Numbered from the stretch's first letter, positions 23,723-32,085 are shown. The stretch is DNA of 64,000 nucleotides from Marinoscillum pacificum (GCF_024714495.1 NZ_JAMZMJ010000001.1:1116001-1180000); one strand, 5' to 3'. Program-made: numbers and translations. The notes: generated by a model not told the origin, from the letters alone.

Positions 23723-24898
23723 ATGGAAATACTGATCATTTCTCATAAATACCCACCCTCAATAGGTGGAATGCAAACCCATTGCTATAAACTTGTTCAG
23801 GAGCTTGAAAAGCACAACAAAATTCATGATTTGATTTGGAAATCAAATTACCCTAGAATTATCTTTTTCCTTACAGTTGTTTTCAGGGCATTGTTAAAAA
23901 TTAGACGGAATCCTGACATTAAAGTTATATATGTTAATGATGGCCTAATGTCGCTTGTTTGCACTCCTTTATTGTGGTTTACCAAGGTACCAATCGTTGC
24001 GACTATACATGGTTTAGATATTAATTTCCCGTCCAAATTCTATCAAAATTGGGCTAAAAAATACCTAAATCGATTTAGTCAGATTATCGCTGTAAGTGAA
24101 CCAACAAGAAACTTGTGCATCAAAAAAGGTATACTTCCTGAAAAGGTGACATTAGTAGAAAATGCTGTAGATATCAATTTCACCGAAGAACCGGAAGATC
24201 CGGACTTTCGCAAAAAGTTGGGTAAGGAAATTAAAGTTGATTTAAGTGATAAATTCATCCTGGTTTCATTGGGTAGAGGAATACCAAGAAAAGGATTTAA
24301 TTGGTTCGCCAAAAATGTTGTACCAAAACTGCCAGATAAGGTTGTGTATCTGGTATTAGCGAGAAAAAATCCACAAGAGAAACTATTCAACTTAATTGAA
24401 AAACTTACTTCAAAATCCCTCTTTGAAAAAATACGATTGCTGGTAGGTGCTGAAATTGACGGGAAAGCGCTTCAACAAACGATCATAGATCAGAATTTAC
24501 AAGGGAAAGTTTATTTGCTGAGTCAATTTTCAGATTCGAGATCAAAAATTTTTCAAATCATTAAGCACAGTGACCTTTTCATCATGCCAAACATTGCCAT
24601 TCCTGGTGACTATGAAGGTTTTGGACTAGTAGCTCTTGAAGCAGCCTCACAAGGCACACTTACCTTAGCTGCCAACGTAGACGGTATCCCCTCCGCAGTT
24701 AAAAATGAAGAGAATGGATTATTAATAAATCCAGGAGATGCCAAACATTGGGCAGATACCATTCAATTTCTAATAAGTAACCCACAGATACTCAAAGAAA
24801 AAGCAGGCCAATTCAAAATAAACACCCTTACAAAGGGTCGCAGTTGGGAAAGCATGTCATCAAACTATCTTGATGTCTTTAAGAAAGTGTCAGATTAA
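23723..24898 (+). CDS. Family 4 glycosyltransferase
   Basis: This 391-residue GT-B enzyme opens with EILIISHKYPPSIGGMQTHCYKL, the glycine-rich acceptor loop of GT4. It continues with VATIHGLDINFP, IAVSEPTRNLC, VSLGRGIPRKGFNWF in the second domain and YEGFGLVALEAASQGTLTLAANVDGIPSAV at the donor site. The overall length and motifs are normal. It lies divergently from the other GT4 gene with an 81-base gap. A promoter for the lipid operon follows 6 bases after its stop, so it is probably monocistronic. Confidence 0.92.
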   Translation: MEILIISHKYPPSIGGMQTHCYKLVQELEKHNKIHDLIWKSNYPRIIFFLTVVFRALLKIRRNPDIKVIYVNDGLMSLVCTPLLWFTKVPIVATIHGLDINFPSKFYQNWAKKYLNRFSQIIAVSEPTRNLCIKKGILPEKVTLVENAVDINFTEEPEDPDFRKKLGKEIKVDLSDKFILVSLGRGIPRKGFNWFAKNVVPKLPDKVVYLVLARKNPQEKLFNLIEKLTSKSLFEKIRLLVGAEIDGKALQQTIIDQNLQGKVYLLSQFSDSRSKIFQIIKHSDLFIMPNIAIPGDYEGFGLVALEAASQGTLTLAANVDGIPSAVKNEENGLLINPGDAKHWADTIQFLISNPQILKEKAGQFKINTLTKGRSWESMSSNYLDVFKKVSD

Positions 24899-24904
24899 AT
24901 ATTG

Positions 24905-25080
24905 TAATTTTGCGATCTAAAATAGTCATCTAACCTTAAATGACTTAACAATATCAAAGCGCATACTGCTTTGATCATTGCTTCACACATTCATTAATTC
25001 AATAGCATGACAGCTTTTTAATGAATTCGTGATAATTTTACCGATTATTTTGAAATCATCATTTCTGAAGAAAGATTTTA
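24905..25080 (+). promoter_or_regulatory. Promoter and long structured leader of the SPT-like gene
   Basis: TAATTTTG (24905-24912) fits the -7 consensus, giving a leader of about 160 nt with no gene. Two perfect 8-base stems can form in it: ATCAAAGC with GCTTTGAT (24953-24975) and TTCATTAA with TTAATGAA (24990-25025). Neither is followed by a T tract, so they are not terminators. No known riboswitch motif was recognised, and no -33 element is clear. Confidence 0.45.
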
Positions 25081-26277
25081 ATGAGCACCATATTACAGAA
25101 CAAATACAGCAATTACCGGGAGCCACAAAAAGTTAAAGAATTAAACCTCTACCCTTTTTTCAGAAATATTCAGTCAGGACAAGATGCCGAAGTAATGGTA
25201 GAAGGTCATAAAGTCCTGATGTTTGGATCTAATAGTTATTTAGGTTTAACAACTCACCCGAAAATTAAAGAAGCTGCAATCGAAGCAGTTAAGAAATACG
25301 GTTCTAGTTTAAGTGGATCACGCTATATGAATGGCACAAGTGATAAGCACGTAGAACTAGAAGATAGATTAGCTAAATTTCTGGGCAAAGAAGCTGTTGC
25401 TTTATATAGCACTGGATTTCAAGTAAACATTGGCGTATTACCAACGGTAGCAGGAAAGGGTGACTATATCTTTTTAGATAGACTCAACCATGCATCTATT
25501 TTTGAAGGTGCAAAGCTTTCTGCAGCTCAGTCTGTTGTGTTTAGACACAATAACATGGAATCTCTTGAGCAAAAGCTAAGTAAAACACCTGCTGACGCTT
25601 TCAAATTCATTGTTGTGGATGGAGTTTTCAGCATGGAAGGTAACATTGTGAAACTTCCAGAAATTGTCAAATTAGCTAAGAAATACAATGCGGCGGTCAT
25701 GTCAGACTGTGCTCATGGCATTGGAGTTATTGGAGATCATGGACGAGGCACTTCTAATCACTTTGGCTTAACTGATGATGTAGATATTATTGGCGGAACG
25801 CTAAGTAAATCATTCGCTTCTTTGGGTGGTTTCTGTGCATCTGATGCTGATACGATTAATTACTTGAAGCACTCTTCCAAATCAATGATTTTTGCTGCGA
25901 GTATCACTCCTGCATCCATTGCATCTGCTTTGGCAGCCTTGGATATCATGGAAACAGATGACTCATATCGCCTGAAGCTTTGGGACAATACTCACTACAC
26001 GCTTAAAGTAATGAACGAACTTGGGTTTGATACCGGAGCTTCAGAAACTCCAATCATTCCTATTTTTGTTAGAGATGATTTGAAGGCATTCAAACTAACA
26101 AAAATGTTATTTGATAGAGGTGTCTTTGTAAACCCTGTAGTGTCTCCTGGAGTGTCTCCTGAAGATTCTCTGATCAGATTCTCTATCATGTCTTCACATA
26201 CCCACGAGCAGATCGATAGAGCAGCTGAAATATTGCACAAAGCAGCTAAAGAAGTAGGACTTTTCGAAACAGCATAA
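25081..26277 (+). CDS. Alpha-oxoamine synthase, serine palmitoyltransferase-like
   Basis: The 398-residue enzyme is a PLP-dependent alpha-oxoamine synthase, condensing an amino acid with an acyl thioester. It shows MFGSNSYLGLTTHPKIKEAA, GSRYMNGTSDKHVELED, the pyridine-stacking His137 in LDRLNHASIF, Asp209 and His212 in SDCAHG, and the PLP lysine Lys243 in GGTLSKSFASLGGF. The SR-YMNGT segment favours serine palmitoyltransferase over KBL or BioF. A cysteate acyltransferase (sulfonolipid) is the main alternative. Residue 210 is Cys where many relatives have Glu or Ala. It is followed after 3 bases by an SDR gene and then an acyltransferase gene, as expected of a sphingolipid operon. Confidence 0.85.
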   Translation: MSTILQNKYSNYREPQKVKELNLYPFFRNIQSGQDAEVMVEGHKVLMFGSNSYLGLTTHPKIKEAAIEAVKKYGSSLSGSRYMNGTSDKHVELEDRLAKFLGKEAVALYSTGFQVNIGVLPTVAGKGDYIFLDRLNHASIFEGAKLSAAQSVVFRHNNMESLEQKLSKTPADAFKFIVVDGVFSMEGNIVKLPEIVKLAKKYNAAVMSDCAHGIGVIGDHGRGTSNHFGLTDDVDIIGGTLSKSFASLGGFCASDADTINYLKHSSKSMIFAASITPASIASALAALDIMETDDSYRLKLWDNTHYTLKVMNELGFDTGASETPIIPIFVRDDLKAFKLTKMLFDRGVFVNPVVSPGVSPEDSLIRFSIMSSHTHEQIDRAAEILHKAAKEVGLFETA

Positions 26278-26280
26278 ACG

Positions 26281-27237
26281 ATGAACATTCTGGTAACTGG
26301 TGCAAATGGTTTTTTAGGAAGTCATATAGTAGAGAAAGCACTAAAAAAAGGACATCAGGTTACCGCACTTGTTCGAAAAGGGTCTGATACTTCCAATCTG
26401 GATCATCTCTCAGGTTATGAAGTAAAATTCATAGATTATTCAAGTGTTGATTCCATTGTTGGCTGTTTAGATGAGCTACCAAATCAGGATATTTTCATCC
26501 ACAATGCTGGCTTAACTAAGAGTTACACATTTGACAGGTATTTAAAAGTAAATGTTGATCTGACGAAAAAGTTAACAGAAGCTCTCAAACGATCAAAACA
26601 CTTTAAATCTGGAATAAAATTCGCCTATGTATCGTCACTTGCTGCTATCGGACCAAAAGGACATAATGGCCCAGCTTCAAACTACGGAAGAAGTAAGTTA
26701 TTAGCAGAAAAAGCCATTCAAGATTCAGGGCTCTCCTATTTAATCTTCCGACCTACAGGCATTTATGGTGAACGTGATGTACAATTTGTACCATTAATAA
26801 AAGCAGTAAAATTGGGTCTATATCCAGCCATGACTCCAAAGCATCATAAAATGACTTTGATCAATGCGAAAGATGTAGCTGAAAACATTATTGAATGTTC
26901 TATTGCCCATGCAAACGTAATCGTACATCTGGAAGATGGGCAGATTTATGAGCATTCAGATATGAAGTCTATATTGGAAGGAATATTGAACAAAAAGTCT
27001 TTCAATCTAAGAGTTTCGAGACCTATAGTAAAAACTGTTTTATATTTTTCCGATATTATTGATAGATCTTTAAATAGAACTCCAAAACTATCCAGAGAAC
27101 ATTATTCAGAAATATCACAGGATTGGGATTATGACTTTTCTGAAGAACGTAAATCCATTCCACTAACAATTGACTACCCATTAAAGAAAGGATTCGAAGA
27201 AGCCATTAACTATTACCAAGCTAACCAATTAATTTGA
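26281..27237 (+). CDS. NAD(P)-dependent SDR reductase/epimerase, CerR-like candidate
   Basis: The 318-residue extended SDR has the cofactor loop TGANGFLGSHIV (residues 6-17), a YVSSLAAIGP strand and the catalytic pair Tyr135 and Lys139 in YGRSK, then FRPTGIYGERD. The family alone does not give the substrate. Position directly after an SPT-like gene and before a GNAT-type acyltransferase gene matches Caulobacter-type ceramide genes, where an SDR protein reduces the 3-keto group of the long-chain base or ceramide. I therefore infer that role. The next gene begins 5 bases after its stop. Confidence 0.75.
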   Translation: MNILVTGANGFLGSHIVEKALKKGHQVTALVRKGSDTSNLDHLSGYEVKFIDYSSVDSIVGCLDELPNQDIFIHNAGLTKSYTFDRYLKVNVDLTKKLTEALKRSKHFKSGIKFAYVSSLAAIGPKGHNGPASNYGRSKLLAEKAIQDSGLSYLIFRPTGIYGERDVQFVPLIKAVKLGLYPAMTPKHHKMTLINAKDVAENIIECSIAHANVIVHLEDGQIYEHSDMKSILEGILNKKSFNLRVSRPIVKTVLYFSDIIDRSLNRTPKLSREHYSEISQDWDYDFSEERKSIPLTIDYPLKKGFEEAINYYQANQLI

Positions 27238-27242
27238 ACCAA

Positions 27243-28376
27243 ATGAGTGTTGAAATTAGAGAAATCACCACCAAGGCAGATATTAAAAAATTCATTTCTT
27301 ATCAATGGGATTTGTACAAAGGTGTAGAGCAATTTGTACCTCCTATGATGGATTTTGAAACCAGCACTTTTTCAAAGGAGAAAAACCCGGCATTTAAAAC
27401 CAGTCAGGGAAGATTCTGGATGGCGTTTAAGGACAACAAGCCTGTTGGGAGAATCTGTGGGATCATTCATGGAGAGGAAGCTCAAGAAACAAAACATATC
27501 CGTTTTGGATGGGTAGATTTCATTGATGACATAGAGGTAAGTTCTGCACTAATAAAAACAGTTGAAGATTGGGGTAAATCAGAAGGGTTAGACAAAATAC
27601 ATGGTCCTCTAGGTTTTACAGACCTTGATTTTGAAGGATGTCTGGTAAGTGGATTTAATCAAATGGCCACTCAAGCCACCATTTACAATTACCCTTATTA
27701 TCCAGAACATTTTGAAAAACTTGGTTTCTCCAAAGCTGTAGATTGGACAGAAGCAAGAATAATAGTTCCATTGAATGATTCAGAATTAGAAGCTGATCTG
27801 GACAGAAAAGCAAAGATCATCGGAGATAGGTATGGAATGCACATTAAAGAATTCAAGTCTGGTAAAGAGATTCTCAAATATGCTGACGAATTCTTTGAAC
27901 TTTTAAATAACACCTATGGACATCTATATGCATTTCACAAGCTAACAGATGATCAGGTAAAATATTTCATTGACTCCTATTTTGGTTTTGTCAAGAAAGA
28001 CTTCATTCTAATGATTGTGGACGACAATGATCAACTGATTGGAGCTGCAATCACCTTCCCTTCACTATCCAAGGCCTTTAAGAAAGCCAAAGGAAAAATG
28101 TTCCCTTTTGGATTCATTCATGTCCTGAAATCTTTCTACAAAAATGATGTCCTAGATTTCTTTTTAATTGCAGCAAAACCAGAATATCAGAAAAAGGGAT
28201 TCAATGCATTGCTCTGGAAAAGACTGTATTGGGCTTGTAACAAACACAATATCCAAGAAATTTGGTCCGGACAAATGCTCGAAACTAATGACAATGTGAA
28301 CAATCTCTGGGCCAAATATCCATCAGCCAAAGACGAAGAAATTAGACGAAGATGTTACACTAAAGCCATCTCTTAA
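27243..28376 (+). CDS. GNAT-fold acyltransferase, bacterial ceramide synthase candidate
   Basis: This 377-residue protein starts VEIREITTKADIKKFISYQWDLYKGVEQFVPPM, the typical N terminus of a large GNAT group found beside SPT genes in Bacteroidota. It holds a first GNAT-like half (VGRICGI, HGPLGFTDLDFEGCL) and a second half with the CoA-site region AAKPEYQKKGFNALLWKRL. The ATG was preferred over an in-frame TTG 9 bases upstream, which overlaps the previous stop. In Caulobacter the bacterial ceramide synthase is an acyltransferase of this fold, so N-acylation of a sphingoid (or capnoid) base is the likely role. This assignment is by family and context, not by a diagnostic residue. Confidence 0.7.
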   Translation: MSVEIREITTKADIKKFISYQWDLYKGVEQFVPPMMDFETSTFSKEKNPAFKTSQGRFWMAFKDNKPVGRICGIIHGEEAQETKHIRFGWVDFIDDIEVSSALIKTVEDWGKSEGLDKIHGPLGFTDLDFEGCLVSGFNQMATQATIYNYPYYPEHFEKLGFSKAVDWTEARIIVPLNDSELEADLDRKAKIIGDRYGMHIKEFKSGKEILKYADEFFELLNNTYGHLYAFHKLTDDQVKYFIDSYFGFVKKDFILMIVDDNDQLIGAAITFPSLSKAFKKAKGKMFPFGFIHVLKSFYKNDVLDFFLIAAKPEYQKKGFNALLWKRLYWACNKHNIQEIWSGQMLETNDNVNNLWAKYPSAKDEEIRRRCYTKAIS

Positions 28377-28423
28377 ATTTCTTTAAATATCACACTGTTC
28401 ATTAGGGGTTTAAATGATTTCGG

Positions 28424-28456
28424 TTGCCCTTCTTGATGACTAATCGATTAATTTTG
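28424..28456 (+). promoter_or_regulatory. Internal promoter before the ketoacyl synthase gene
   Basis: TTG (28424-28426) and TAATTTTG (28449-28456) are separated by 22 bases. This would start a second transcript near 28461, about 55 bases before the synthase start codon, splitting the lipid cluster into two units that can also be read through. Confidence 0.5.
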
Positions 28457-28515
28457 CGAACACTTTAGCCATAGTGATCGTTTGCAGTCTAAAGTTGTAA
28501 TTAAGGAATAGCACA

Positions 28516-29796
28516 TTGTCTAATAAACATAGAGTTGTCATTACAGGCCTCGGAGTTGTTTCTCCTAATGGAAACAATGTTGAGGAATTCGAATCAGCTT
28601 TGAGAGCTGGAAAATCTGGCATTAAAAGATGGGATAATCTTGAAAAAATAAATTTCAAGGGACAAATCGGTGGTAAACCGGACATTTCTCAAGAATATAA
28701 AGAAGAACACTTACCAGGTTTCATAGCTAAGAAACTTCAAAATCATGCTGTGATTTACGCCTGTCTATCAGGACTTGAGGCATGGAAGAATGCAGGTCTT
28801 GATATTGCTCCTGGTCAATATGATCGTAAAACCGGATTATTGATCGGTTCAGGTGCACTAGGTCTGGATAGTTTTATAGAGCATAAAATTTACCCTATAG
28901 ATAACGGTGATCACAGAAAATTAGGATCTCGCTCTGTGCCGGAATCCATGAGCAGTGGAGCAGGTGCCTATTTAAACAGCATCCTGGGTCTAAAAGGACG
29001 AATTTTCTCGAACAGTTCAGCATGTATCACTGGATCAGAGGCTATTCTTCAAGCATTTGAAATGATCCAATCTGGCAAGATGGAAAGAATGCTCTGCGGA
29101 AGCACTGAAGGTGATGGCAGATACATTTGGGGCGGATTTGATGCAATGAGAATTCTTTGTAGTGACTCTAATGACACTCCAGAAAAAGGCTCCAGACCAA
29201 TGAGTGCTACAAGTAGTGGGTTTGTTCCAAGCGGGGGATCAGGAGCTATGGTTTTAGAAACACTGGAAGCTGCAGAAGCCAGAGGCGCTCATATCTATGC
29301 TGAAATTCTAGGTGGAGATGTAAACTCAGGAGGTCAACAAGGAGGTGGATCTATGACTGCACAAAATCCTGAAGCCGTAGTAGATTGTATTCAAACAGCT
29401 ATAAGTAACTCTGGCATCAAGAGCTCAGAGATTGATTTAATTTCCGGTCACCTCACATCTACTAAAGGAGATCCATACGAAATCAAAAACTGGTTTGACG
29501 CGTTAGACCTACCAAAAGATGAGTTTCCATTAGTGAATACTCCAAAATCAATGATTGGACATTGTGTAGCTGGCGCTGGCTCCATCGAATTAGTTGCTTG
29601 TGCTCTACAAATCTCCAATGGATTCGTTCATAAAAATATCAATCTGGAAGAAATTCATCCAGACATACTGAGCATTTTAGATGAGGGTAAATTCCCAACA
29701 GATACTGAAGAGAAAGAAATAAACACGATTATCAAATCAAACTTTGGGTTTGGTGATTTGAACTGTTGTGTAGTCTTAAGAAAATACAAGAAATAA
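28516..29796 (+). CDS. Beta-ketoacyl-ACP synthase (KAS II-like)
   Basis: The 426-residue thiolase-fold protein has all three catalytic residues: Cys170 in NSSACITGSEA, His312 in SGHLTSTKGDP and His349 in KSMIGHCVAGAG. The usual HGT motif around the first His reads HLT. The C terminus has SNFGFGDLNCCVVL as in FabF. It uses a TTG start: RVVITGLGVVSPNG begins five codons later and no ATG is near. The adjacent ACP gene starts at the very next base, so the enzyme almost surely works with that dedicated carrier, making or extending the acyl chain used by the SPT-like or acyltransferase proteins. Confidence 0.9.
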   Translation: MSNKHRVVITGLGVVSPNGNNVEEFESALRAGKSGIKRWDNLEKINFKGQIGGKPDISQEYKEEHLPGFIAKKLQNHAVIYACLSGLEAWKNAGLDIAPGQYDRKTGLLIGSGALGLDSFIEHKIYPIDNGDHRKLGSRSVPESMSSGAGAYLNSILGLKGRIFSNSSACITGSEAILQAFEMIQSGKMERMLCGSTEGDGRYIWGGFDAMRILCSDSNDTPEKGSRPMSATSSGFVPSGGSGAMVLETLEAAEARGAHIYAEILGGDVNSGGQQGGGSMTAQNPEAVVDCIQTAISNSGIKSSEIDLISGHLTSTKGDPYEIKNWFDALDLPKDEFPLVNTPKSMIGHCVAGAGSIELVACALQISNGFVHKNINLEEIHPDILSILDEGKFPTDTEEKEINTIIKSNFGFGDLNCCVVLRKYKK

Positions 29797-30048
29797 ATGA
29801 ACAGAGAAGAAATAAAAGTAGAGCTATTAAAGATCATAGATCCTTACATAGACGAAAAAGAAGTTACCACAAGCATTTCGGAGCAATCTGACTTAATCAA
29901 TGACTTGAACATTAACTCAGCACATTTAGTAGACATAGTGCTTGATATTGAAGAAAAGTTCGATATCATGATCGAAGATGACTTTATTGGAAAAATGGAT
30001 ACGGTTGGTAATGCATTAGATATTATCGAGGAAAAATTGAATGGTTAA
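29797..30048 (+). CDS. Dedicated acyl carrier protein
   Basis: The 83-residue acidic helical protein has the ACP shape, with the phosphopantetheine attachment Ser41 in LNINSAHLVDIVLDIEEKFDI. The usual DSL motif is NSA here, so it is not the housekeeping AcpP. It begins immediately after the stop of the ketoacyl synthase gene and is followed, after a lipoprotein gene, by a phosphopantetheinyl transferase that could activate it. Caulobacter ceramide synthesis also uses a dedicated ACP, which supports the sphingolipid reading. Confidence 0.88.
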   Translation: MNREEIKVELLKIIDPYIDEKEVTTSISEQSDLINDLNINSAHLVDIVLDIEEKFDIMIEDDFIGKMDTVGNALDIIEEKLNG

Positions 30049-30091
30049 TCATTTTTCTCTTAGATCAACAAACAACCTTTACGGTTAAAAT

Positions 30092-30544
30092 ATGCTTTGG
30101 AAACAACCCAAATTACCAATATTTATAGTACTTGCTATAATTCTAATTTCATCTTGCAGTACCAAAAATGGCCCTGAAAGTTCAACAGCAAGACCAATTG
30201 CTGATAGTGAAATAGAAGCTTACTGGATCAAATTCTATAAAATAAACAGTAGAGTCATTGTACACCTAAATGGTGAAGAGATTCACGACTCTGGTGTATT
30301 TGAAGAAATTACAAAGCCATATACCCTGAGTCTAAGTAAACTCATCAAAGAAGGAAAGAACACTCTTGAAATAGACCTTCTTAATGGGCCTCCATATGAT
30401 GACTCTGTCGGATTTGACAAATATTGGGAAATCGATTATGAAATATTCAATTACGATGAGCCAATTGACTTTAGCTATGAAGTAAACAAAACCGGGCGAA
30501 ATGGATTAGTCTGGGAGAGAGAACATATATTGGAAATTGAATAG
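30092..30544 (+). CDS. Lipoprotein of unknown function in the lipid operon
   Basis: The 150-residue protein has a lipoprotein signal (KLPIFIVLAIILISSCSTK, Cys at about residue 23). The mature region is beta-rich with features like a jelly-roll or Ig-type domain: VIVHLNGEEIHDSGVFEE, LIKEGKNTLEIDLLNG, YWEIDYEIFNY. The pattern HLNGEEI...L..GKNTLEI recalls carbohydrate-binding sandwich domains, but I cannot name a family. It lies between the ACP and phosphopantetheinyl transferase genes, 3 bases before the latter, so it probably handles or senses the lipid product in the envelope. Confidence 0.65.
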   Translation: MLWKQPKLPIFIVLAIILISSCSTKNGPESSTARPIADSEIEAYWIKFYKINSRVIVHLNGEEIHDSGVFEEITKPYTLSLSKLIKEGKNTLEIDLLNGPPYDDSVGFDKYWEIDYEIFNYDEPIDFSYEVNKTGRNGLVWEREHILEIE

Positions 30545-30547
30545 ACG

Positions 30548-31087
30548 ATGCCAGGAATTGACTTGATCGATTTGAAGGATCCACTCCTAAGAAAGCGAGA
30601 AAATAATGCCTTGAGACTCATAACTAATGAGCAAGACATCTTTGACGATGACCATGGTTTCTGGTACTTATGGACGGCAAAGGAGGCCGTTTTCAAGCAA
30701 TTCCGAGAATTAACCAATTTCGACCCAAAGGAAATCCCAATCAAAATCATCAAGAAGGATGATAAAATCACCTTCGAAAGCAATGACATACAGGGATTTT
30801 ATATAATAACTGATGATGTCATAGTTGCTATTTGTCATACTCCTGAGGAAGAAATAGAGTTTGAAACGATGAAATGTGAAGACTTTCATCAATCACAAAA
30901 AATCAGGCTAAAACTTCAGGAACATTTATCCGAAAAGTACGATTTAAAGACAGAAGTCGTTTCTGATGGTGATGGTTTACCGATAATCAAAGCCACTGGA
31001 CAAGCTATTTCTTTCACACATCATTACCATCACATGGGTTTTGTGTTTGATAAATCTAGCATATCTAAAAAGCCCCAATCCCATTAG
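30548..31087 (+). CDS. 4'-phosphopantetheinyl transferase superfamily protein
   Basis: The 179-residue protein carries the signature elements of the Sfp/AcpS superfamily: PGIDLIDLKDP at the N terminus (the metal-binding Asp in GID), then WYLWTAKEAVFKQF (WxxKEA), and a C-terminal ISFTHHYHHMGFVF segment. It lacks the first half of Sfp-length enzymes and is close to AcpS-like size. It presumably attaches phosphopantetheine to Ser41 of the carrier protein encoded two genes upstream. Its last 23 bases overlap the end of the convergent DUF2214 gene. Confidence 0.82.
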   Translation: MPGIDLIDLKDPLLRKRENNALRLITNEQDIFDDDHGFWYLWTAKEAVFKQFRELTNFDPKEIPIKIIKKDDKITFESNDIQGFYIITDDVIVAICHTPEEEIEFETMKCEDFHQSQKIRLKLQEHLSEKYDLKTEVVSDGDGLPIIKATGQAISFTHHYHHMGFVFDKSSISKKPQSH

Positions 31088-31505
31088 CCATTAGAACCGC
31101 ACAAAGCGGAATAAATACCAGTAAAATACATTCCAATACAATTAGAATTCGGATCTTAGAAGGGATAACCACAACATCTTCTTCTTGGCCCTTTCTATTT
31201 TTAAGAAAAAACACAGTTGGAAGGATCGACAATATCCCGACTATACTGAATAAAATTAGCTTTGCGATAAATATCCAGTTATTGGTATAGAATGAAGCCG
31301 GTTTACCAATAGCAAACCATAGTGCGAAACCTGCAGACATCACCACAACTGTCCCAATCCCATAAAACATATCTATTCGCGATAGAAGCTGGATTTCTTT
31401 TCTAGTCATTTCATGCCTGACAAGTACAAGTTCAGCTGTTAGAGCGCCAACGACAGTGAATACACCCAGAAAGTGAATATATTTTACAATTACAAAATCA
31501 ATCAT
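31065..31505 (-). CDS. DUF2214-like four-helix membrane protein
   Basis: The 146-residue protein has four membrane helices (about residues 5-25, 47-68, 77-100, 120-141). The start FVIVKYIHFLGVFTVVGALTAELVLV is the pattern of the DUF2214/DUF2269 group, in which an N-terminal His (His11) in the first helix is conserved. Function is not known. It overlaps the upstream methyltransferase gene by 8 bases, showing translational coupling, and its 3' end overlaps the convergent phosphopantetheinyl transferase gene. Confidence 0.75.
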   Translation of the reverse strand: MIDFVIVKYIHFLGVFTVVGALTAELVLVRHEMTRKEIQLLSRIDMFYGIGTVVVMSAGFALWFAIGKPASFYTNNWIFIAKLILFSIVGILSILPTVFFLKNRKGQEEDVVVIPSKIRILIVLECILLVFIPLCAVLMANGIGAF

Positions 31506-32085
31506 GCTTCGTCAGTTTTACAAATAGCTCCCTTCCGGCCCGTGGCTTAATTGAATTATAAGCTTCTTCCATTATCTCTATGTTAAAAGGAGGTTGAAAC
31601 AAACTTCTATATTCTGATTTACTACCACCATATGGAGGTTCCTCCATATCAAATTCGTGATTCCATAGCAGTCCTACCAATTTACCATCTCCTTTGAGCA
31701 AACCATAGCATTTATCTACATAAGACCTTCTCAATGCTCGACTAATCGCACAAAAGAATGTCTGCTCAATGATGAGATCATAGGTATTCGAATGCTCAAA
31801 AAAATCTTCATTATGCAACTGACTCTTTGGGAAACCAACTACTCTATTACTGAAGGAAGTGATTGCTCCATCCGAAATATCCAGTAAATGGACATTAGAA
31901 AAACCTAGACTCATTAAATATTCAGCTTCATAGGCATTTCCAGCTCCAGGAATAAGTATTTTTAATGACCTGTCAGTTAGTTGGTCAAAATATTCTTTTA
32001 AGGGAGTTGATATAGATCCTATATCCCAACCTATTTTATTGTTAGCATATCTTTTATTCCAATAAGCTTTATTCAAAAGAATCAT
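31498..32085 (-). CDS. SAM-dependent methyltransferase, thiopurine S-methyltransferase type
   Basis: The 195-residue class I methyltransferase begins YWNKRYANNKIGWDIG, the TPMT-family N terminus in which W-x-x-RY and GWD are conserved. The SAM motif is ILIPGAGNAYEAEYLMSLGF and the acidic strand VHLLDIS. FFCAISRALRRSYVDK and WNHEFDMEEPPYGGSKSEY complete the TPMT pattern. Bacterial relatives methylate small thiols, selenium or tellurium compounds; the substrate here is unknown. It is coupled to the DUF2214-like gene. Confidence 0.88.
   Translation of the reverse strand: MILLNKAYWNKRYANNKIGWDIGSISTPLKEYFDQLTDRSLKILIPGAGNAYEAEYLMSLGFSNVHLLDISDGAITSFSNRVVGFPKSQLHNEDFFEHSNTYDLIIEQTFFCAISRALRRSYVDKCYGLLKGDGKLVGLLWNHEFDMEEPPYGGSKSEYRSLFQPPFNIEIMEEAYNSIKPRAGRELFVKLTKHD

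Noticed and set aside
28516-30048. Ketoacyl synthase and ACP read as part of a flexirubin or aryl polyene cluster
   Set aside because: Those clusters carry several further ketosynthases, dehydratases and an ammonia-lyase or aromatic starter enzyme, none of which is present here.
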